This document shows, piece by piece, positions 1 to 10,994 of a DNA stretch of 64,000 nt. Below the pieces are notes generated by a model. That model worked only from the letters and a program-made list of their open reading frames with translations. It was not told where the DNA came from and ran no database searches. Source of the DNA: Micromonospora cathayae (GTDB lineage Bacteria; Actinomycetota; Actinomycetes; Mycobacteriales; Micromonosporaceae); the NCBI RefSeq assembly GCF_028993575.1, contig NZ_CP118615.1, forward strand, positions 3,844,001-3,908,000, read 5' to 3'. The translations under genes were made by a program, and so were the position numbers. How positions within the stretch are numbered: the first letter of the stretch is position 1; each line of letters opens with the position of its first letter.

Positions 1-243
1 GTGAACCTCGCCGGAAAGCACGGTCCGGCGGCCGTTCACGCGGTGTCGTACGCGAACCGTTTGGCTGATGTAATAGCGCCTGTTCCGGTGACGCTGACCG
101 ACGAGAGGATGTCGACCGTGGTGGCTTCTCGTAGGCTGGCCGAGCGGGGCGTCCGGGGGAAACGGCAACGCGCGGTGGTCGACCAGGCCGCCGCGGTGGA
201 GATTCTGCAGAGCTGGCTAGACGCGCAGCGGAGGCGGACGTAA
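1..243 (+). CDS. ruvX: RuvX/YqgF family Holliday junction resolvase-like protein, C-terminal part
   Basis: This is the 3' end of a gene that begins before the window. The translated 80 residues match the C-terminal half of the YqgF/RuvX RNase H-like fold, including the conserved 'LTDERMSTVVA' and 'KQRAVVDQAAAVEILQ'-type segments (here KRQRAVVDQAAAVEIL). The family acts in Holliday-junction resolution or pre-16S rRNA processing. The GTG at base 1 is an internal codon, because the conserved N-terminal catalytic Asp region is missing and would lie upstream. Its stop TAA overlaps the ATG of mltG by one base, so the two are in one operon, a ruvX-mltG-aroE order common in actinobacteria. Confidence 0.9.
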   Translation: MNLAGKHGPAAVHAVSYANRLADVIAPVPVTLTDERMSTVVASRRLAERGVRGKRQRAVVDQAAAVEILQSWLDAQRRRT

Positions 244-1442
244 TGATCGACGACCTGGATCTCGGTTTCGACGAGCGGGACCGAGGCGACAAGGGCCGGC
301 ACCGGCGCAGTGCGATGCGCAAGCGCGACGGCAAGGGCGGTGGCGCTGGCAAGACCGTCCTGGCTCTGATGTTGGCGCTGGTCCTGCTGGGCGCGATCGG
401 TGGTGGGGCCTTCTACGGCTTCGACCGGGTGCAGAGCTACTTCGTCACTCCCGACTACGACGGCACCGGCAGCGGTGAGGTGACCGTCGAGGTGAAGCAG
501 GGCGCGCTGATCGCCGACATCGCCAACGTGCTGTACAGCGCGGGCGTGATCAAGAGCGCCCAGGCGTTCATCGACGCGGCCGAGGAGAACTCGCGGGCCA
601 AGAACATCCAGCCCGGCACGTACAAGGTCCGCAAGGAGATGAGCGGCGAGAGCGCGCTCACCATGCTGCTCGACCTGAAGAACAAGATCGTCAACGGGAT
701 CACCATCCCCGAGGGGCGCACCGCCAAGCAGACGTACGAGCTGCTCGCCAAGGAGACCAAGATCCCGGTCGAGGACTTCGAGGCGGCGGCGAAGGACCCG
801 GAGGCGCTCGGCGTACCGGACTGGTGGTTCACCCGCACCGACGGCAAGAAGGTCGTCAAGTCGATCGAGGGCTTCCTGTTCCCGGACACCTACGAGATCC
901 CGCCGAAGGCCACCGCCGAGGTGATCCTCAAGGAGATGGTGTCGCACTTCCTCACCGTCACCGGCAAGATGGAGTTCGCCGACCGGGTGGAGAAGGAACG
1001 CGGCGGGATCAGCCCGTACGAGGCCCTGATCGTCGCCTCCCTGGCCCAGGCCGAGGCCGGCACCAAGGAGGACCTCGGCAAGGTCGCCCGGGTCGCCTAC
1101 AACCGGGCCTACAGCGGCACCTTCGACTGCAGCTGCCTGGAGATGGACGTCACGGTCAACTACTACCTGGAGTCGACCGGTCAGCGGACCAAGTCCTCCA
1201 AGCAGATGACCGCCGCCGACCTGGACAACCCGAAGAACCCGTACAACCGCAAGCTGCCCGGCATGATCCCCACTCCGATCAACAACCCGGGCAAGGACGC
1301 GCTGGAAGGGGCGATGGACCCGCCGGAGGGCAAGTGGCTGTTCTTCGTCGCGGTCGACAAGGAGGGCAACTCCGCCTTCGCCGAGACCTACGAGCAGCAC
1401 CAGAAGAACGAGGCGAAGGCCCGAGAGGCCGGCATCATCTGA
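243..1442 (+). CDS. mltG: Endolytic murein transglycosylase MltG (YceG-like)
   Basis: MltG cleaves nascent glycan strands within peptidoglycan at the membrane and so terminates chain growth. The 399-residue protein has a charged cytoplasmic N-terminus, one membrane segment at about residues 38-60, a LysM-like segment around residues 80-115, and the YceG domain. The motif ASLAQAEAG followed by KVARVAYNRA is the actinobacterial form of the catalytic region, with Glu in QAEAG the probable catalytic residue. The usual SDATVNY segment reads CLEMDVTVNYY, preceded by a Cys-Ser-Cys that is unusual. The start overlaps the ruvX stop and the stop TGA overlaps the aroE ATG, so translation is coupled on both sides. 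Confidence 0.93.
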   Translation: MIDDLDLGFDERDRGDKGRHRRSAMRKRDGKGGGAGKTVLALMLALVLLGAIGGGAFYGFDRVQSYFVTPDYDGTGSGEVTVEVKQGALIADIANVLYSAGVIKSAQAFIDAAEENSRAKNIQPGTYKVRKEMSGESALTMLLDLKNKIVNGITIPEGRTAKQTYELLAKETKIPVEDFEAAAKDPEALGVPDWWFTRTDGKKVVKSIEGFLFPDTYEIPPKATAEVILKEMVSHFLTVTGKMEFADRVEKERGGISPYEALIVASLAQAEAGTKEDLGKVARVAYNRAYSGTFDCSCLEMDVTVNYYLESTGQRTKSSKQMTAADLDNPKNPYNRKLPGMIPTPINNPGKDALEGAMDPPEGKWLFFVAVDKEGNSAFAETYEQHQKNEAKAREAGII

Positions 1443-2257
1443 TGACGCCGGCACGTCGGGCGGCGGTGGTCGGCACGCCGATCGCGCACTCCCTCTCCCC
1501 GGCGATCCACACCGCCGGGTACGCGGCGGCCGGGCTGACCGGCTGGTCGTACACCCGCTTCGAGTGCGACGCGGCCGGGCTGCCCGGCCTGGTCGCCGGG
1601 CTGGGCCCGGAGTGGGCCGGGCTGTCGGTGACCATGCCGGGCAAGGAGGCGGCGCTCGCGGTGGCCGACGCGGCGTCGCCGGTCGCCGCCGCCGTCGGTG
1701 CCGCCAACACGCTGGTACGCCGGCCGGACGGCTCGTGGTACGCGGACAACACCGACGTGACCGGCATGGTCGACGTGCTGACCGCCGCCGGGGTGCGGCC
1801 CGGGGCCACGGTGACCGTGCTCGGGGCCGGCGGGACGGCCCGTGCGGCGCTCGCCGCGGCGGCCCGGCTGGCCGCGACCTCGGTGACCGTGCTGGCCCGC
1901 CGCCCCGAGGCGATCGACGAGCTGCGCCCGGTGGCCGACACGCTGGGGGTGCCGCTGGCCGGTGCCCCGCTCGCCGACGCCGCCGCCCACCTCGACGTGG
2001 ACGTGCTGCTCTCCACCCTGCCGAAGGGGGCCGCCGACCCGGTCGCGGTGACCGCCGCCTGGCGGCCGGGGACGGTCTGCTTCGACGCCATCTACGACCC
2101 GTGGCCGACCCCGCTGGCCGGCGCGGCGCGGGCGGCCGGCTGCCCCGTGGTGTCCGGGCTGGACCTGCTGCTGGCCCAGGCGGTCGGCCAGTTCGAGCAG
2201 TTCACCGGGGTGCGTGCCCCGGTCGACGCGATGCGCGCCGCCCTGCCGTTCCACTGA
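1442..2257 (+). CDS. aroE: Shikimate dehydrogenase
   Basis: AroE reduces 3-dehydroshikimate to shikimate with NADPH, the fourth step of the shikimate pathway. The 271-residue length is normal. The substrate motif GTPIAHSLSPAIH is at the N-terminus, the catalytic Lys is in VTMPGKEA and the Asp partner in DNTDVTG. The cofactor loop is GAGGTARAAL. The start ATG overlaps the mltG stop (TGATG). It is followed by a convergent metK copy, which separates it from the rest of the aro genes. Confidence 0.95.
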   Translation: MTPARRAAVVGTPIAHSLSPAIHTAGYAAAGLTGWSYTRFECDAAGLPGLVAGLGPEWAGLSVTMPGKEAALAVADAASPVAAAVGAANTLVRRPDGSWYADNTDVTGMVDVLTAAGVRPGATVTVLGAGGTARAALAAAARLAATSVTVLARRPEAIDELRPVADTLGVPLAGAPLADAAAHLDVDVLLSTLPKGAADPVAVTAAWRPGTVCFDAIYDPWPTPLAGAARAAGCPVVSGLDLLLAQAVGQFEQFTGVRAPVDAMRAALPFH

Positions 2258-2291
2258 GGCTGCCGCAGACCCGAGCGACCGGCGTCTGTTG

Positions 2292-2362
2292 CCGACGCCG
2301 TTCCGTCGAGGTCGCGGTATCCCTCGCGCTCGGATACCGCAGTTTCGGCGAAACGGCGTCGG
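2292..2362. terminator. Nested inverted repeats between aroE and metK copy 1
   Basis: Two nested perfect inverted repeats occupy the gap between convergent genes. The outer arms CCGACGCCGTT are at 2292-2302 and 2352-2362. The inner arms GCGGTATCC (2314-2322) and GGATACCGC (2332-2340) have a 9-base loop. There is no T tract, but the position suggests a bidirectional terminator. It could also be a scar of the insertion that brought in metK. Confidence 0.5.
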
Positions 2363-2373
2363 GCCCAGCTTGG

Positions 2374-3552
2374 TCAGGCGCCGGCTGCCGACTTGAGGTC
2401 GGCGGCTCGGTCGGTGTTCTCCCAGGTGAGGTCGGGGAGTTCGCGGCCGAAGTGGCCGTAGGCGGCGGTTTGTTGGTAGATGGGGCGCATGAGGTTGAGG
2501 TCGCGGATGATGGCGGCGGGTCGGAGGTCGAAGATCTCCTTGACGGCCTTTTCGATCTTGTCGACGGGGACGTTCTCGGTGCCGAAGGTTTCGATGAAGA
2601 GGCTGACGGGGTGGGCTTTGCCGATGGCGTAGGCGACCTGGGCTTCGCAGCGTTCGGCGAGGCCGGCGGCGACGATGTTCTTGGCGACCCAGCGCATGGC
2701 GTAGGCGGCGGAGCGGTCGACTTTGGAGGGGTCTTTGCCGGAGAAGGCGCCGCCGCCGTGGCGGGCGTAGCCGCCGTAGGTGTCGACGATGATTTTGCGT
2801 CCGGTGAGGCCGGCGTCGCCCATGGGGCCGCCGATCTCGAATCGGCCGGTGGGGTTGACCAGGAGCCGGTACCCCTCGGTCTCCAGCCCCAGCGCCTCCA
2901 GCTCCGGCTCCACCACGTACCGGCGGACGTCCGGGGTGAGCAGGGTGTCCAGGGACACGTCCGCGGCGTGCTGCGACGACACGACGACGGTGTCGAGGCG
3001 GACCGGGCGCAGCCCGTCGTACTCCACCGTCACCTGGGTCTTGCCGTCGGGCCGCAGGTAGGGCACCGACAGGTCCTTGCGGACGGCGGTGAGTCGGCGG
3101 GCCAGGCGGTGGGCCAGCGCGATCGGCAGGGGCATCAGTTCCGGGGTCTCCGAACAGGCGAACCCGAACATCATGCCCTGGTCACCGGCGCCCTGCGCGT
3201 CCAGCGCCGACTCCGACGACCCCGACCGCAACTCGATCGCGTTGTCCACACCCTGCGCGATGTCCGGCGACTGCGCCCCGATCGACACACTCACCCCACA
3301 CGACGCCCCGTCGAAACCCTTCTTCGACGAGTCGTACCCGATCCCCAGGATCGTCTCCCGCACGATCGTCGGGATGTCGGCGTACGCCTTCGTGGTCACC
3401 TCACCGGCGACATGCACCTGACCAGTCGTGATCAAGGTCTCCACCGCGACCCGCGAATGCGGATCCTGCCCCAACAGGGCATCCAGGATCCCATCACTGA
3501 TCTGATCGGCGATCTTGTCCGGATGGCCCTCCGTGACCGACTCGGACGTGAA
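2374..3552 (-). repeat. metK dispersed repeat, copy 1
   Basis: This is one member of an inverted pair with the stretch at about 25152-26330, some 22 kb away. Two end blocks match closely and a central block of about 230 bp is diverged. The match ends at the stop codon in both copies, so the flanks are unrelated. Confidence 0.85.
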
Positions 3553-3567
3553 CAGACGGCGTGTCAC
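2374..3567 (-). CDS. metK: S-adenosylmethionine synthetase, copy 1
   Basis: MetK makes S-adenosylmethionine from methionine and ATP. The gene reads as a full 397-residue enzyme with [17 protein letters not shown] at the N-terminus, the [10 protein letters not shown] nucleotide loop and the [16 protein letters not shown] motif. The GTG start has GAGAGGAG upstream. It lies on the reverse strand between aroE and aroC, a place where metK is not usually found. It is a duplicate of the gene at 25137. The first about 460 and last about 485 bases look identical in the two copies, while the middle differs at many codons. The copy is apparently intact, but its expression is unknown. Confidence 0.95.
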   Translation of the reverse strand: MTRRLFTSESVTEGHPDKIADQISDGILDALLGQDPHSRVAVETLITTGQVHVAGEVTTKAYADIPTIVRETILGIGYDSSKKGFDGASCGVSVSIGAQSPDIAQGVDNAIELRSGSSESALDAQGAGDQGMMFGFACSETPELMPLPIALAHRLARRLTAVRKDLSVPYLRPDGKTQVTVEYDGLRPVRLDTVVVSSQHAADVSLDTLLTPDVRRYVVEPELEALGLETEGYRLLVNPTGRFEIGGPMGDAGLTGRKIIVDTYGGYARHGGGAFSGKDPSKVDRSAAYAMRWVAKNIVAAGLAERCEAQVAYAIGKAHPVSLFIETFGTENVPVDKIEKAVKEIFDLRPAAIIRDLNLMRPIYQQTAAYGHFGRELPDLTWENTDRAADLKSAAGA

Positions 3568-3687
3568 AGTGCTCCTCTCGGGTCGCGACAGCTCCCGTCC
3601 GGATGGTCGGGGTGTCGTGATCGCGGTCTTGTGGCGGGGGTACAGCCGGGGCGCGGGTGTGGCTCCGGCTGCGACGGACGGTGGGGG

Positions 3688-4677
3688 TCAGACGCCCACC
3701 GGAACAGGGGATCCGGCGGCCACCGGGCAGTGCGTCGCGCCGCGGACCAGGTCCACCAGGGACGCCGGGTCCCGCGGCGGCCGGGAGCCCCGCCAGGCCA
3801 CGTACCCGTCCGGGCGCAGCAGCACCAGCGGCTGCCGGTAGCGGCGGGCCGCCTCGGCGTCCCGGCAGTCGGCGACGGTCAGCGGCACCCCGGCGGCGGC
3901 GAACGCCGCGCGCAGCGCGGGCACGCCCGGCGGGTGCGGGACGTCGGCGCGCGGCGACCACGGGTCGGACAGCCGCAGCAGCGTGAAGCCGGGACCGGTC
4001 AGGTCCCGGGTGGACAGTCCCGGAGCGAGCGGGACGTTCGGGGCCCGCAGACCGGGCCGGGTCTCGTCGGACGGGTCGGTGACCGGCTCGTCGTCGGCGA
4101 TGACGGCCGAGCGGTAGCGGTGTGGTCCGGGCGGCCCGTCGCCGACCCCGGCCACCGGTCGTCGTTCCTCGGCGTAGCTGTCCAGCAGACCGTCGCCGGC
4201 CCAGCCGTGCACGGCCGCCGCGAGTTTCCAGGCCAGGTTGACCGCGTCGCCGACCCCGACCCCCAGCTCGTCCCCGACACCGCCCGGCAGGCCGTCGGCG
4301 GTCGGCGCGGAGTGGGCCAGGCCGCAGTGGAACAGCCGACCCTGCCGGGGGCGGACGTCCACCGGCCGTCCGGCCGACCCCGGCGCGGCGGGGAAGGTGA
4401 CGCCGTCACAGGCCACCAGGTAGTCGGCGGTCACCTCGACCAGGTCGCCGGTGCGCGGGTCGGTGACCCGGGCCCGCACCCCGTCGTCGTCGACGGCGAC
4501 CGCGTCGAGCCGTCCGGGTGGGGGTACCGGCCCGTCGACGCCGTCGTCCCCGCGCGGCCCGTCGATCTCGGCGAAGGTGCGGTCCACCCCGTGCCGGGCC
4601 AGCTCCGCCCCGAGCGTCGACCCGACCGGGCCGCTCCCCACCACCAGCACGTCCGTCCGGTGTCGTCTGCTCGCCAT
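3688..4677 (-). pseudogene. Truncated FAD-dependent aromatic monooxygenase (decayed)
   Basis: The 329-residue reading frame resembles the FAD-binding aromatic hydroxylase family, which is usually near 500 residues. It keeps the N-terminal GSGPVGSTLGAELARHG dinucleotide loop, the central DYLVACDG segment, the late GDAVNLAWKLAAAVHGW segment and the C-terminal thioredoxin-like tail. Long pieces between these are missing: the first loop runs almost straight into the middle of the protein, and the normal GDAAH motif is lost. The losses are in frame, so the ORF stays open. It is probably non-functional. It precedes metK copy 1 on the same strand, 120 bases upstream, and appears to have arrived with it. 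Confidence 0.7.
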
Positions 4678-4921
4678 GTTCCCGTCCGTTCCCCCACGCC
4701 CGCCGTGTCCGGTGCCACCGGCACCCGATCCCCCGTCCGGCAAGGACGCTAGGGGAACGGGTCCGAGCGCATCTCCAGGCTGACTCGAGACGCGCTCTCG
4801 ACCGACCCGGCCGCTGGACGACCCGCTCGGGCTCATGGTCCACGACATCGCTTCTTCATGGGTGCGCAGTCCGTAGGGCGGGACATGGTGGGCGGTACGG
4901 AACCGCATTCCCGGGGCGTGC

Positions 4922-4936
4922 CAGACTGGTCCGGTG
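4922..4936 (+). promoter_or_regulatory. Candidate -10 box of aroC (near-leaderless)
   Basis: CAGACT at 4922-4927 ends six bases before the GTG start of aroC, and no ribosome-binding site is present. This suggests transcription starts at or beside the start codon, which is common in actinobacteria. The -35 region is not recognisable. Confidence 0.4.
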
Positions 4937-6112
4937 TTGCGTTGGCTTACCGCAGGTGAATCACATGGTCCCGCCCTGGTCGCGCTGCTGGAGGGTGTCC
5001 CCGCCGGGGTCGAGGTGACCACCGGGGAGATCGCCGCCGAGCTGGCCCGCCGTCGACTCGGCTACGGCCGGGGCGCGCGGATGGCCTTCGAGCAGGACGA
5101 GATCGAGATCATCGGCGGGCTGCGGCACGGCGTGACCATCGGCAGCCCGGTGGCGATCCGGGTGGGCAACTCGGAGTGGCCGAAGTGGCGCACGGTGATG
5201 GCCGCCGACCCGGTCGACCCGGACGAGCTGGCCGGGCAGGCGCGCAACGCGCCGCTGACCCGGCCCCGCCCCGGCCACGCCGACCTGGCCGGCATGCAGA
5301 AGTACGGCCACACCGACGCCCGGCCGATCCTGGAGCGGGCCAGCGCCCGGGAGACCGCCGCCCGGGTCGCCGTCGGCACGGTCGCCAAGGCGCTGGTGCG
5401 GCAGGCCCTCGGCGTGGAGATCGTCTCGCACGTGGTGGAGCTGGGCCCGGTCGCGGTCAAACCCGGCCTGCGCCCCACCCCGGCCGACGCCGAGCGGATC
5501 GACGCCGACCCGCTGCGCTGCCTCGACGCCGAGGCGAGCGCCCGGATGGTCGCCGAGGTCGACGCCGCGAAGAAGGCCGCCGACACGCTCGGCGGCGTGG
5601 TCGAGGTGCTGGCGTACGGAGTGCCGCCCGGTCTGGGTAGCCACGTCCAGTGGGACCGCAAGCTCGACGCCCGGCTCGCCACCGCGCTGATGTCGATCCA
5701 GGCGATCAAGGGCGTGGAGATCGGGGACGGCTGGACCCAGGCACGGTCCCGGGGCTCCGAGGCGCACGACGAGATCATCTCCACCGCCACCGGGGTCCGT
5801 CGGGTCACCGACCGGGCCGGTGGCCTGGAGGGCGGCATCACCACCGGTGAGCCGCTGCGGGTGCGGGCGGCGATGAAGCCGATCTCCTCGCTGAACCGGG
5901 CGCTCGCCACCGTGGACGTGACCACCGGTGAGCCGGCCACCGCGATCAACCAGCGGTCGGACGTCTGCGCGGTGCCGGCCGCGGCGGTGGTCGCCGAGGC
6001 GATGGTGGCCCTGGTGCTCGCCGAGGCGGCCACCGAGAAGTTCGGTGGCGACTCGGTGGCCGAGATCCGCCGCAACCTGGCCGGCTACCTCGACGCGTTG
6101 GTGATCCGGTGA
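4934..6112 (+). CDS. aroC: Chorismate synthase
   Basis: AroC converts 5-enolpyruvylshikimate-3-phosphate to chorismate with reduced FMN, the last step of the pathway. The 392-residue protein begins [14 protein letters not shown] and contains [28 protein letters not shown] and the late MKPISSL and [11 protein letters not shown] motifs, all typical of the family. The GTG start is chosen because the conserved TAGESHG motif lies only seven residues in. The gap upstream (4678-4933) holds no other gene. It runs with aroK, 55 bases downstream. Confidence 0.96.
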   Translation: MLRWLTAGESHGPALVALLEGVPAGVEVTTGEIAAELARRRLGYGRGARMAFEQDEIEIIGGLRHGVTIGSPVAIRVGNSEWPKWRTVMAADPVDPDELAGQARNAPLTRPRPGHADLAGMQKYGHTDARPILERASARETAARVAVGTVAKALVRQALGVEIVSHVVELGPVAVKPGLRPTPADAERIDADPLRCLDAEASARMVAEVDAAKKAADTLGGVVEVLAYGVPPGLGSHVQWDRKLDARLATALMSIQAIKGVEIGDGWTQARSRGSEAHDEIISTATGVRRVTDRAGGLEGGITTGEPLRVRAAMKPISSLNRALATVDVTTGEPATAINQRSDVCAVPAAAVVAEAMVALVLAEAATEKFGGDSVAEIRRNLAGYLDALVIR

Positions 6113-6167
6113 CGGTGGCGCAGGTACGGGGGCCCGACGGCCGGCCGGCCGGGGCGGGGGAGCGGCG

Positions 6168-6674
6168 GTGACCCGGCCGGTCTGTGTGCTGGTCGGCGCG
6201 CCGGGCGCGGGCAAGACCACCATCGGCGAGGCGCTCGCCGCCGAACTGGGCGTGGAGTTCCGGGACACCGACCGGGACATCGAGCGGATGGCCGGCAAGC
6301 CGATCCCGGAGATCTTCGTCGACGAGGGCGAGGCGCACTTCCGTACCCTCGAACGGGCCGCGGTGGCGGCGGCGCTGGCCGGCTGCCCCGGGGTGCTCGC
6401 CGTCGGCGGCGGCGCGGTCCTCGCCGAGGAGAACCGCGCCGCGCTCGTCGGGCACACCGTGCTGTACCTGTCGGTCGAGTTGACCGACGCGCTGAAGCGG
6501 GTCGACCTGGGGGTGGGCCGGCCGCTGCTGGCGGTGAACCCCCGGGCCACGCTGAAGTACCTGCTGGACCAGCGCCGTCCGCTGTACGAGGAGGTGGCGA
6601 CCGCCACCGTGGTCACCGACGGACGGACCCCGGCCGAGATCGTCGCCGGGATCCTGCCGCTACTGCGTCGCTGA
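6168..6674 (+). CDS. aroK: Shikimate kinase
   Basis: AroK phosphorylates shikimate at the 3-hydroxyl with ATP. The 168-residue length is normal. The Walker A loop GAPGAGKTT is at residues 10-18, the substrate-binding DTD is in FRDTDRDIE, and GGGAV is the glycine-rich shikimate loop. The start is GTG with GGGGGAGCGG upstream. The 3' end overlaps the convergent CtaG-like gene by 15 bases, so the two transcripts are antisense there. Confidence 0.95.
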   Translation: MTRPVCVLVGAPGAGKTTIGEALAAELGVEFRDTDRDIERMAGKPIPEIFVDEGEAHFRTLERAAVAAALAGCPGVLAVGGGAVLAEENRAALVGHTVLYLSVELTDALKRVDLGVGRPLLAVNPRATLKYLLDQRRPLYEEVATATVVTDGRTPAEIVAGILPLLRR

Positions 6675-7583
6675 CGCCCGCCCGACCGGGCGTCCGGCCG
6701 CCCCGCCGGGTGCCCCGGCGGCCAAGCGGGTCGCCGGGGCCGTGACGCCGGGTGCCGTGGCCGCCCTGTCGGGTGCCGTGACCGCGACGTCGTGAGGTGT
6801 CGTTGCCGGCCGGGGCCGGGGGATCCGCCGGCGCTCCGGTCGCCAGGTCGCCAGCAGGGCCAGGGCCAGCAGGATCTCGGCCAGGTCCCCGCCGTAATAC
6901 ATGATCGACGCGGCGGCGTGGAGCTGCCCGACGGTCCCCGGCACGTCGACCAGGAGCCCGGCGTACAGCAGTTGGGCGAGCGCGGCGTGCGCGGCCACCG
7001 CCACCCCGAGCACCACCAGCCGGACCGGCACCCGGGGGCGGTGCGGCCCCGGGTCCGGCCCGGCGATCGACCAGGTGAACAGGCACCCGCTGGCCAGGAA
7101 GTGCGCGGCGACCAGCCAGTGCAGGGCCGGAGCGGCCAGGGTGGCCCGGTAGAGCGGGGTCAGGTACAGCGCGTACAGGCCACCGGTGGTGAGCAGCAGG
7201 CCGGTGACCGGATGGGCCAGCAGCCGGGGCACCGGGTGGGCCAGCAGCCGGACCGTGGCCCGGCCGGTCTCCCGGTCGAGGGCGCGCAGGGCCAGCGTGC
7301 CGGGCGCGCCGAGCACCAGGCCCAGCGGCGCGAGCATGCCCACCAGCAGGTGCTGCCACATGTGCCCGACGGCGTCGTGCGCCGGCACCGCCAGCCCGAC
7401 CCCGAGCAGCGCGGCCCCCGTGCCGAAGCTCGCCGTCCGCCACCGGCTCCACGCCCCGCCGCCCCGGCGCTGCCGACGTACCGCGAGCAGGTAGACCCCG
7501 AGCAGCAGCAGCGGTACGGCGAGCGCGGCCAGCACGGCCAGCGACGGTCCGGCCGGGTCGCCGCCGTGGTCGTGGCCGGTCAC
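6660..7583 (-). CDS. CtaG-like cytochrome c oxidase assembly membrane protein
   Basis: The 307-residue protein has about seven to nine hydrophobic segments and histidine-bearing motifs (HMWQHLLVGM, HWLVAAHFLASG) typical of the caa3_CtaG family, which is linked to copper delivery or assembly of cytochrome oxidase. The last about 55 residues are an Ala/Pro/Thr-rich tail with no family similarity that I recognise. The GTG start overlaps the stop of the DUF2243 gene (GTGA), so the pair is coupled. The 3' end overlaps convergent aroK. The pair sits inside the aro cluster and is probably an insertion there. The exact role is unproven. Confidence 0.8.
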   Translation of the reverse strand: MTGHDHGGDPAGPSLAVLAALAVPLLLLGVYLLAVRRQRRGGGAWSRWRTASFGTGAALLGVGLAVPAHDAVGHMWQHLLVGMLAPLGLVLGAPGTLALRALDRETGRATVRLLAHPVPRLLAHPVTGLLLTTGGLYALYLTPLYRATLAAPALHWLVAAHFLASGCLFTWSIAGPDPGPHRPRVPVRLVVLGVAVAAHAALAQLLYAGLLVDVPGTVGQLHAAASIMYYGGDLAEILLALALLATWRPERRRIPRPRPATTPHDVAVTAPDRAATAPGVTAPATRLAAGAPGGAAGRPVGRASATQ

Positions 7584-8134
7584 CGCTGCTCGACCGGGAC
7601 GTCGTGGCTGACCGGGCCGACGGTGTCGTCGGCGTCGACCCGGCGGGTGTCCCGCTGGAGCAGCCAACCGGCGGCGATCAGGACGACACCGAGGGCGAGG
7701 AAGCCGAGGTCCCACCAGAGCTGGTGCGCCCCGGGCCGGACGTGGTGGATGCCGAGCAGGTGGTGGTCCACGATCCCCTCCACCAGGTTGAACGACCCCC
7801 AACCGACCAGCGCCCAGCCCCACAGGGCACGGGAGCGCCACAACCGGCCCCGGCCGGTGGTCACCCGGGCCGACAGCAGCGCCAGCCCGGTCAGCACCGA
7901 CACCCAGGTGACCACGTGGAACAGCCCGTCCCACAGGGTGTTCATCCGCAGGCCGGCGACGGTGTCCACCGGGTACCCGCGGATGCCGACGTTGTCGCTG
8001 CCGGTGGCGCTGAGCATGTGGTGCCACTGGAGCACCTGGTGCAGCACGATCCCGTCGGCGAAGCCGCCCAGCCCGATGCCGAGCAGCAGGGCGGGGAGCC
8101 GGATGTCGGCGTGGTCGGTCGTACGGTCTGCCAT
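7580..8134 (-). CDS. DUF2243 family membrane protein
   Basis: The 184-residue protein has four hydrophobic segments. Its histidine-rich signature includes LHQVLQWHHMLS near the N-terminus and VDHHLLGIHHVRPG in the middle, as in DUF2243 proteins. The function is not known. The His clusters suggest metal or haem contact, and genes of this family often sit beside CtaG-like genes, as here. The start at 8134 is preferred over 8149 because GGAGG lies eight bases upstream of it. Confidence 0.8.
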   Translation of the reverse strand: MADRTTDHADIRLPALLLGIGLGGFADGIVLHQVLQWHHMLSATGSDNVGIRGYPVDTVAGLRMNTLWDGLFHVVTWVSVLTGLALLSARVTTGRGRLWRSRALWGWALVGWGSFNLVEGIVDHHLLGIHHVRPGAHQLWWDLGFLALGVVLIAAGWLLQRDTRRVDADDTVGPVSHDVPVEQR

Positions 8135-8261
8135 CGGAGGAACCTCCACCGTCGTCGATCGGGGCCTTCCGGGACCTGCCCGGCCCCTGCCCGGATAAAC
8201 GCTCCGGACCGGTCTCCGGTCACCAGGTGGACGCTTCCCTCGGTGCCGACCCGTGCTCGAC

Positions 8262-9826
<1,565 letters not shown>

Positions 9827-9934
9827 CCCCGTAGCCGGGTGCCGACCGGCGCGGTTGACCCGGCCGCCGGTGCCGTGCGGCGGGGCCGAGGCGGGGGCCG
9901 TCCGCCGCGCGGCGGGTGCCCACCGGCCAGCTAG

Positions 9935-9940
9935 TAGACT
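9935..9940 (+). promoter_or_regulatory. Candidate -10 box of efp
   Basis: TAGACT at 9935-9940 lies about 40 bases upstream of the efp ATG. It fits the actinobacterial vegetative -10 pattern seen elsewhere in the window. The GGCAGGAA sequence before the ATG is the probable ribosome-binding site. Confidence 0.45.
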
Positions 9941-9978
9941 GGCGCGGTCCGTCCGCCAATTGATGATCAAGGCAGGAA

Positions 9979-10536
9979 ATGGCCACCACCAACGACCTCA
10001 AGAACGGCCTGGTACTCAACCTCGACGGAGGGCTCTGGGCCGTCGTGGAGTTCCAGCACGTCAAGCCCGGCAAAGGCGGTGCCTTCGTCCGCACCACGCT
10101 GAAGAACGTGCTCTCCGGCAAGGTCGTCGACAAGACCTTCAACGCGGGCACCAAGGTCGAGACCGCGACCGTGGACAAGCGGACCATGCAGTACCTCTAC
10201 GCCGACGGCGAGGACTACGTCTTCATGGACCTGGAGACGTTCGACCAGATCACCGTCCCCGGCGCGACCGTGGGCGACGCGGCGAACTACCTCCTCCCCG
10301 AGGCGGAGGCGATCGTGGCCACCCACGAGGGCGTGCCGCTCTACGTCGAGCTGGCCACCAGCGTGGTGCTCGAGGTGACCTACACCGAGCCGGGGCTGCA
10401 GGGTGACCGCTCCACCGGTGGCAACAAGCCGGCCACCGTCGAGACCGGTGCCACCGTGCAGGTGCCGCTCTTCATCACCACCGGCGAGAAGATCAAGGTC
10501 GACACCCGCGACGGCCGTTACCTCGGCCGCGCCTGA
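9979..10536 (+). CDS. efp: Translation elongation factor P
   Basis: EF-P enters the ribosomal E site and relieves stalling at polyproline. The 185-residue protein shows the KOW-like N-terminal domain with the conserved loop [11 protein letters not shown], in which Lys32 is the tip residue that approaches the P-site tRNA, and two OB-type domains ending in the typical [12 protein letters not shown]. No modification enzyme gene is nearby. The stop overlaps the nusB ATG by one base. Confidence 0.97.
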   Translation: MATTNDLKNGLVLNLDGGLWAVVEFQHVKPGKGGAFVRTTLKNVLSGKVVDKTFNAGTKVETATVDKRTMQYLYADGEDYVFMDLETFDQITVPGATVGDAANYLLPEAEAIVATHEGVPLYVELATSVVLEVTYTEPGLQGDRSTGGNKPATVETGATVQVPLFITTGEKIKVDTRDGRYLGRA

Positions 10537-10970
10537 TGGCCGAGGCCCCCAAGCAGCAGATGCCGGCGCGTCGCAAGGCGCGCAAGCGGGCGCTGGACGT
10601 GCTCTACGAGGCCGACCTGCGTGACAAGCCCCCGGTCGAGGTGCTCGCCGGGTACGTGGAACGCATCGAGAAGCCCCGTCCGGAGCATCTCGACTACACG
10701 GTCAGCCTGGTCGAAGGGGTGGCCGCCCACCTCGACCGGATCGACGAGCTGATCGCCAGCTACGCCGAGGGCTGGACGCTGGACCGGATGCCGGTGGTCG
10801 ACCGCAACCTGGCCCGGATCGCCGTCTACGAGCTGCTCTACCTCGACGACATCGACGACGCGGTGGCGATCACCGAGGCCGTCGAGCTGGCCCGGCAGAT
10901 GTCGACCGACGACTCGCCGCGCTTCCTCAACGGCATCCTCGGCCGGATCGCCGAGTACGCCACCCGCTGA
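10536..10970 (+). CDS. nusB: Transcription antitermination factor NusB
   Basis: NusB binds boxA RNA with NusE (ribosomal protein S10) during rRNA antitermination. The 144-residue all-helical protein has RRKARKRALDVLYEAD at the start, DRMPVVDRNLARIAVYELLY in the middle and RFLNGILGRIA at the end, all family hallmarks. It overlaps efp by one base and is followed by a strong terminator. Confidence 0.96.
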   Translation: MAEAPKQQMPARRKARKRALDVLYEADLRDKPPVEVLAGYVERIEKPRPEHLDYTVSLVEGVAAHLDRIDELIASYAEGWTLDRMPVVDRNLARIAVYELLYLDDIDDAVAITEAVELARQMSTDDSPRFLNGILGRIAEYATR

Positions 10971-10994
10971 CCGTCACCCCGGCCCGACGCCGGA

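Noticed and set aside
1564..4752. A 1062-codon forward frame across aroE, metK and the monooxygenase remnant
   Set aside because: It crosses several real genes on both strands, and its sequence is a frame-shifted reading of them.
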